In this document: positions 59,349 to 64,000 of the stretch, piece by piece
How positions within the stretch are numbered: the stretch's first letter is position 1
Layout: every line of letters begins with the position of its first letter
Assembly (NCBI GenBank): GCA_034509755.1
Contig: CM067556.1
Location: 11,493,501 to 11,557,500, forward strand
Direction: 5' to 3'
Source of the DNA: Anisodus tanguticus
Taxonomy: Eukaryota > Streptophyta > Magnoliopsida > Solanales > Solanaceae
DNA length: 64,000 nucleotides
The notes under the pieces: model-generated
The model's database searches: none
Seen by the model: the letters and a program-made list of their open reading frames with translations, nothing else
Told to the model about the DNA's origin: nothing
Program-made: the position numbers and the translations under genes

Positions 59349-59475
59349 ACTAGATGTTAAATCTCATTCACTTTTTTGTGGGGTTACTTTCTTATATTTT
59401 GAATCTTTGCTCCAAAAAAGGTGGAATCTTTTAGTGAACTTTCTGTCACTGCCACACAATAATACTACTACAATA

Positions 59476-59722
59476 ACGGATTTAGGATTTTTACTGAGGG
59501 AGTTTGAAAAATAAAAATATAGTGCCTAGAATTTGAATTTGGAACCTCGATGTGAATTTTGAACCTCCAAAATCACTAAACCAACCACTTTTCTTGTGTT
59601 CAAGATATTCAAAATCTATATATGCACATACAAAAAAAATACCTTATATATATGATATAATATTTTGCCAAGGGTATTTGAGTGAACACCCTCCCCATGC
59701 CCTAAATCCGCCCATGTCTTCC
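59476..59722. mobile_element. hAT-like MITE remnant
   Basis: AACGGATTTAGGATTT at the left and CCCTAAATCCGCCCATG at the right, with an interior resembling 29387-29634 (both have GGTATTTGAGTGAACACCCTC-like sequence near the right end). The ends are decayed. Confidence 0.5.
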
Positions 59723-60244
59723 GAGTACAGAGGCGGATCTAGAATGCGCTATGTGTATGTTTCACTATATACATATATAAAAGAAATTAGAATATACTAT
59801 ATACATATTTAAAATTATAAACATTATTAATTAATTAAATTAAATTTTGAATTCGCCATTGAATTTTTGGTATTAAACATAAACTCAACAAGGTCGATAA
59901 AGTTTGATTCCTTTACTGGGCCGGGGTCAGGCTGGTTAGTTTTGCATTAAATATGTGGGCTGTCCTATGCCTATCCATCTCTCCTTCTCTGCCTCTCTCT
60001 GTGCTTCTTCTTTCATTAAGGCAGTGAATTTATTTATGTATGAGAGAGAAAATTAAAGAGGGATTCCTTTTCCCTCTTTTCATTTATTATTCACCCTTTC
60101 TTGGTTGGTAGGACTGGAGTATCACCATCATGGCCATCCTTTTCTTTAATTTCTTTTCCTCTCATTAATTTTTTTGAAGTCTTTTTGTGTTATTGAGTTA
60201 TGATACACCCCTCTTTGGAGTAACAAGTTTACCCTTTGTACCAT

Positions 60245-60466
60245 CCGCAAGGTTAGCCAAGTTGGTGTAGCAGTAGAGTACAAGACCGCAAGGTCACGAG
60301 TTTGATCCCCTGCATAAACCTTCTTGGTTGAGCCTGTCATACATGGCTTGTCAAGTGTGGTTAATCGGCTGACGTGGTTTGTAGGCTATTGCGTCAGTCC
60401 GGGGTTTACCTGTGCACACTCGAGAGAGTAGCGGCTGTGGGTTCCTTCGTAAACAAAAAAAAAAAG
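60245..60466 (+). mobile_element. tRNA-derived SINE
   Basis: Box A-like GTGTAGCAGTAGAGTAC and box B-like CGAGTTTGATCCCC are followed by a body and a poly-A tail at 60454-60465. TTTGTACCAT is duplicated at 60235-60244 and 60467-60476. The body contains TGTGCACACTCGAGAGAGTA and GCGGCTGTGGGTTCC. Confidence 0.85.
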
Positions 60467-60736
60467 TTTGTACCATTCTATCTTTTAAACAGTACTTATG
60501 CCCTTTTTACCACTATTTTACTGTTTTTGTGTTCTTTCTTTGCTGGTTATATTTTTCTTCTAGTTTATCTCTAGACCACAAGAACTTAGATTTAGTTGAA
60601 CTTATATGCATGCAGCTAGCATAGATAGTTAATTCCAATGTGAATATGTTACGTAGTAATTAATTATTGAGAGGAGGGGTACTTGATAAGCAAAGTCTCA
60701 AATCTAATCACATCATAAATAAGTGAGAATCAAAGT

Positions 60737-60865
60737 TAAAAAAAGCGCAGCCCAACACTAAGCTCCGCGTGGTCTGAGGAAGGGTCGGATCACAAGGGTC
60801 TATTGTACGCAATTTTATTTTGTATTTCACCTAGAGACTGTTTCCAAAGATATACCCGCTAGGCT
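60737..60865 (-). mobile_element. Au-type SINE, reverse orientation, diverged
   Basis: GCAGCCCAACACTAAGCTCC and GGTCTGAGGAAGGGTCGGAT, then CACAAGGGTCTATTGTACGC, are the reverse complement of the Au SINE 3' half. The poly-A side is the AAAAAAAG at 60738. Confidence 0.72.
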
Positions 60866-61481
60866 ACTACCTTCCACTAGCACAAATACCGAGTAACTGT
60901 GTTTACTAAAATTTGGATACAAGAGTGGAGGAAGCGGGTTCGGCAAAAGCATGTAATTTTGGTTCACACCATTAGAATCAAAGATAAATAATCTTAAAGA
61001 TTTCAAATGATTTACTTCGACGGTTCAACTTACTCCAATTAGTATCAGTGTTAAAAGTGATAGTTAATGCCTCCATTTTAATTTATATGACATAATAATT
61101 TAATTTAACATTGAGTTTTAGAACGAAAAAAAAAAGTTTTGAAACTTGGAATTTTAGGCATGTAATAATTTTGTATAGTTATACAATTTTTAAATTTATA
61201 GTCTTAAACATGACATAATATTTATATGACTATAAAAACTTATTATTACGGATAAATAATAAGTGTAAAGTTAAATTAAATATAACATTGAATCATTCTT
61301 TTCATTTTTTATAGTCGTGGTGTCCGGGCCAACTTGCGTGTCCCTTGATTATTGCGCTGGAGATACCCGCTATGCTGCTACCTCCTACCAACATAAATAC
61401 CGAGTAACTTTGTCAACTAAAGCTTGGATACATGGGCGGTAGAAGCAGGTTTGGCATAACCCATTAATTTTAGTTCAAACC
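60848..61481. repeat. Two related ~120-bp SINE-like segments
   Basis: 60848-60967 and 61362-61481 share GATA(T/-)ACCCGCTA.GCTAC, AATACCGAGTAACT.TGT and TTGGATACA followed by AAGC(G/A)GGTT(C/T)GGCA. The second is preceded by GTGTCCGGGCCAACTTGCGT, a phrase typical of a Solanaceae SINE body. Between them (61072 on) is another Stowaway-like MITE end (CTCCATTTTAATTTATATGA). Confidence 0.6.
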
Positions 61482-62120
61482 TTGTATTTGTCTTTAAAAA
61501 ATCATTTAATATATATAGATTAATTTAAAATCCACTAACTCAAAAGGACTAAAATCTAATATCCATAAACTTCAAATTCTTTGTGATCACACACATTTGA
61601 GTGCGAAACAAGTCATTCCTCTTGTAATGGATAAATAAGAAAATAAGATTATATAAACTTAAAAATAAAAGGAGTAATTAATATACATTGAAAATATGGA
61701 AAAAATGTATACACCATTATATCATGTAAATGATAACTACATGAAATAAAGTTTTTTTGCTTCCCGTCAGGTATTCGATATCTACGTTGAGATCCGATTA
61801 TATTCGAATTGGCCCACTGAGAAAGCGATTCCTACCAAAAAAAATTTTATATTCCAAACTCGATACGAGACCTCTGATTAAGTGAAGATTAACTTTGGTG
61901 GTTAAAGGAGGAACAACCCATTAGTAAAGTTGGAGTATAGGTTATGGACTCTTGAGAGAGAGAGAATTGAAGGAGATGGGTAAAATGCAAGGGGGTAGGA
62001 GGGGAATAATGGAGTTAAATGCAGTGGCGCTGTCCTTGTGCTTTGGTAGTCGCGGTTTTAAATGCAGTCTACAGAGAGAGAGAGACCACCCCTTCTCCTT
62101 CCTCCTTAAATTCCCCCCAA
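61482..62120. other. Intergenic
   Basis: No gene recognised. (GA)n tracts at 61952-61964 and 62072-62084. Open frames here are compositional. Confidence 0.4.
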
Positions 62121-62230
62121 GACATTCCCATCCTTCTCCGATCCATTCTCTTCTCCCCCTTTCATCCTCTTTGTTGACATTCCCATCCTTCTCCGATCCA
62201 TTCTCTTCTCCCCCTTTCATCCTCTTTGTT
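62121..62230. repeat. Perfect 55-bp tandem duplication
   Basis: GACATTCCCATCCTTCTCCG...CATCCTCTTTGTT is repeated exactly at 62121-62175 and 62176-62230. Perfect identity indicates a recent event. Confidence 0.95.
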
Positions 62231-63106
62231 TTCCTGCCTTGTAGTAATGTTCACACCTCTTTAGGTTTTTTTACTGTTGTAGAATGACTATATCTCAATT
62301 TAAAATAAATTGGAGTCGGCTGTATAAATTATTACTGTCGTTCCTAACGATTGAAGAGTTGTAATAATTGCTTGTTATTAGGGTTAGGACTCTTGCTCTT
62401 TCACTTTAATTCTTCATCTACACACCATTCTACCTCCAAAGAACCTTTCATCTCTTCGTTTATTTGCCTTGTTGTAATGATCGATCACTTCGTTTTAGGG
62501 TTTTCTACCACAATAGAGAGTGTATTTTTTTTCTATGAAACAGTAACTTTGATATTGGCCTGGTTCACTCAGACGACAAAATGAAACTATTTGAATATTA
62601 TTTGAATGGTGGAGTTTCGATTTGATTGAGCCGTGCCAATATCTCAGTTTCTATTTCACTATAACCCCATGCCTCCGTAATAACCGGGTAACAGGTAGGT
62701 ATTAATTCGTGTGAAAACATTGCATCTAGGGTTTGTGAACCCTCTTCTGCTAGTATTTTTTTAGTAGTTAATGTGTCTCTAATTTATAATTGCATTATCA
62801 CCGACAGTTATGGTGGGATGAATAAGATCCTTTCACCTTAACCAGATGTCTCATGTTAAGGTTTCAGCTCTGAGAATAGAAAAATCCTGGAAATTGAACT
62901 ATAAGTCAGCCCCAAAGCCGGTAGTGGACACCGGCTGAAAGAATCTAATTACATTTCTACCTCCTGTTTTGAACAAATATTCGTTGTAATGCTTATTTTT
63001 CTTCTAATGTTCTTCCTTTTCATGCGTCTGTCCCGTGTTTTCGTTTTGGTTCAATTTGTGGAGAAGAAAATATTCGCAGCCTTTGCATTTGGCTAATAAT
63101 CAAGCT
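62231..63106. other. Intergenic
   Basis: No gene or repeat recognised with confidence. Confidence 0.4.
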
Positions 63107-64000
63107 TGATAATAAATGAACGGAAAGAATAATTCATTGATTATTTTCATTAGCTAATTAGCTTATATATTATGGAAACTAATTATACACCTAACTAATA
63201 CAAATCACTAACAATCTTTACCAAATCACTAAATATATTTACATATATTCTATCACACCCCCGCAGTCATAGCGGACAATTGTCATACGCCGAAAGTGTC
63301 TCGAAAATCTTCAAACAGAACCAAGGAAAGACCCTTAGTAAAGATATCCGCAATTTGATAACGTGATGGGATATGTAAGACACGTACTTGTTCACGAACA
63401 ACCTTTTCGCGAACAAAGTGGATATCCATCTCGATATGTTTAGTGCGCTGATGTTGTACATGATTCTCCGAGATATATATTGCACTAACATTATCGCAGT
63501 ATACCAATGTAGCTTTCTGAATAGGACAATGAAGCTCTCTAAGAGGAGGTTTCGCAACCAACAGGACTCATACACCACATTGGCGACCCCTCGATATTCG
63601 GCCTCCGCGCTAGAGCGCAACAAAGTAGCTTGGCGTTAGCCGACCAAGAAGCCAAATTATCACCAAGAAATACACAATAACTAGATATCGAACGTCTAGT
63701 ATATGAACATCCATCCCAATCATCATAAAAAATTAGAGTACATACCGATGATGGATATATGTGTAAGCCATGATCAAGAGTACCCTTAATGTAGCGCATA
63801 ATGAGCTTGAGAGAGTAAATGTGTTCTTCACTCGGATCATGCATGAATAAACACAATTGTTGCACCACATAAGTAATAACTGGCCTCGTAAAAGTGGGAT
63901 ATTGAAGAGCCCCCGCAAGACTACGATAGTGTGAGGGATCCTCATATGGTGTGCTTGAATTAGCACTCAACTTCGGTTTATTATCAACCGGAGTAGGAGA
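63107..64000 (-). mobile_element. Ty1/copia retrotransposon, 3' end (continues beyond the window)
   Basis: A 149-bp 3' LTR (63107-63255, TGATAATAAATG...TTCTATCA) is followed on the coding side by a purine tract (CTGCGGGGGTG on the minus strand). RNase H is at 63623-63283: MLRSSAEAEYRGVANVVYES, then in a second frame YCDNVSAIYISENHVQHQRT and HIPSRYQIADIFTKGLS. The RT connection is at 63970-63539 (PSHYRSLAGALQYPTFTRP and YCVFLGDNLASWSA). There are at least two frame breaks. The rest of the element lies outside. Confidence 0.87.

Noticed and set aside
61942..62287. Overlapping open frames on both strands
   Set aside because: They are produced by purine/pyrimidine-rich sequence and the 55-bp duplication; the composition is low complexity.

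Overview
This is a nuclear genomic window from a flowering plant, most likely a member of the Solanaceae. The evidence is split eukaryotic genes with GT-AG introns, AT-rich intergenic DNA, Ty1/copia polyproteins, and SINE/LINE tails of the Au, TS and RTE types common in tobacco, tomato and potato. I found no bacterial operons, CRISPR arrays or phage genes.

Host genes, left to right. (1) The last three exons of a phospholipase D of the delta type (+, 324-2367). (2) A six-exon SR45a-like RNA-binding splicing-factor locus (+, about 6300-9301) that has lost its start codon and carries a frameshift in exon 5. (3) A complete nine-exon bifunctional nuclease (BBD / DUF151 plus UVR) gene (+, 14454-18168). 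(4) A single-exon ROTUNDIFOLIA-like/DEVIL small polypeptide gene (-, 24463-24714). (5) A two-exon gene for a 72-residue single-pass membrane protein (-, 26327-30051), whose first exon was duplicated 1.1 kb upstream (31009-31160) and then acquired a stop codon. (6) A decayed intron-bearing DEAH-box helicase pseudogene (-, 42721-47000) in which the DEAH box itself has been deleted.

Most of the remainder is transposable elements, many with readable boundaries. There is a 2.2-kb hAT element (3484-5708), a probable 1.6-kb solo LTR (11899-13496), a 5'-truncated RTE LINE with a 22-bp target duplication (19120-19550), and a truncated copia (20215-about 22411). A head-to-head TRIM compound sits inside one 5-bp target duplication (22659-23387). 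A candidate mitochondrial DNA insert lies at 31335-32895 and a Helitron-like 3' end at 34171. A 5-kb copia without gag has four tandem leader repeats (34596-39585). A 947-bp non-autonomous hAT has perfect 8-bp duplications (40214-41160). An Au-type SINE is split by a 3.25-kb solo LTR (42952-46388), and a tRNA-derived SINE lies at 48266-48556. A 4.1-kb Mutator-like element has 9-bp duplications and contains a second foldback array (48966-53043). Two further copia elements follow (54924-58320 and 63107-window end), along with several SINEs and MITEs between 59 and 62 kb.

Overall the window is a gene-poor, transposon-rich segment with two apparently intact complete genes (BBD and RTFL/DVL), an intact small membrane-protein gene, the 3' end of a PLD gene, and two decaying genes. 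Nested insertions with readable target duplications allow a relative history of events to be inferred. All assignments come from reading the sequence; no database search was run.
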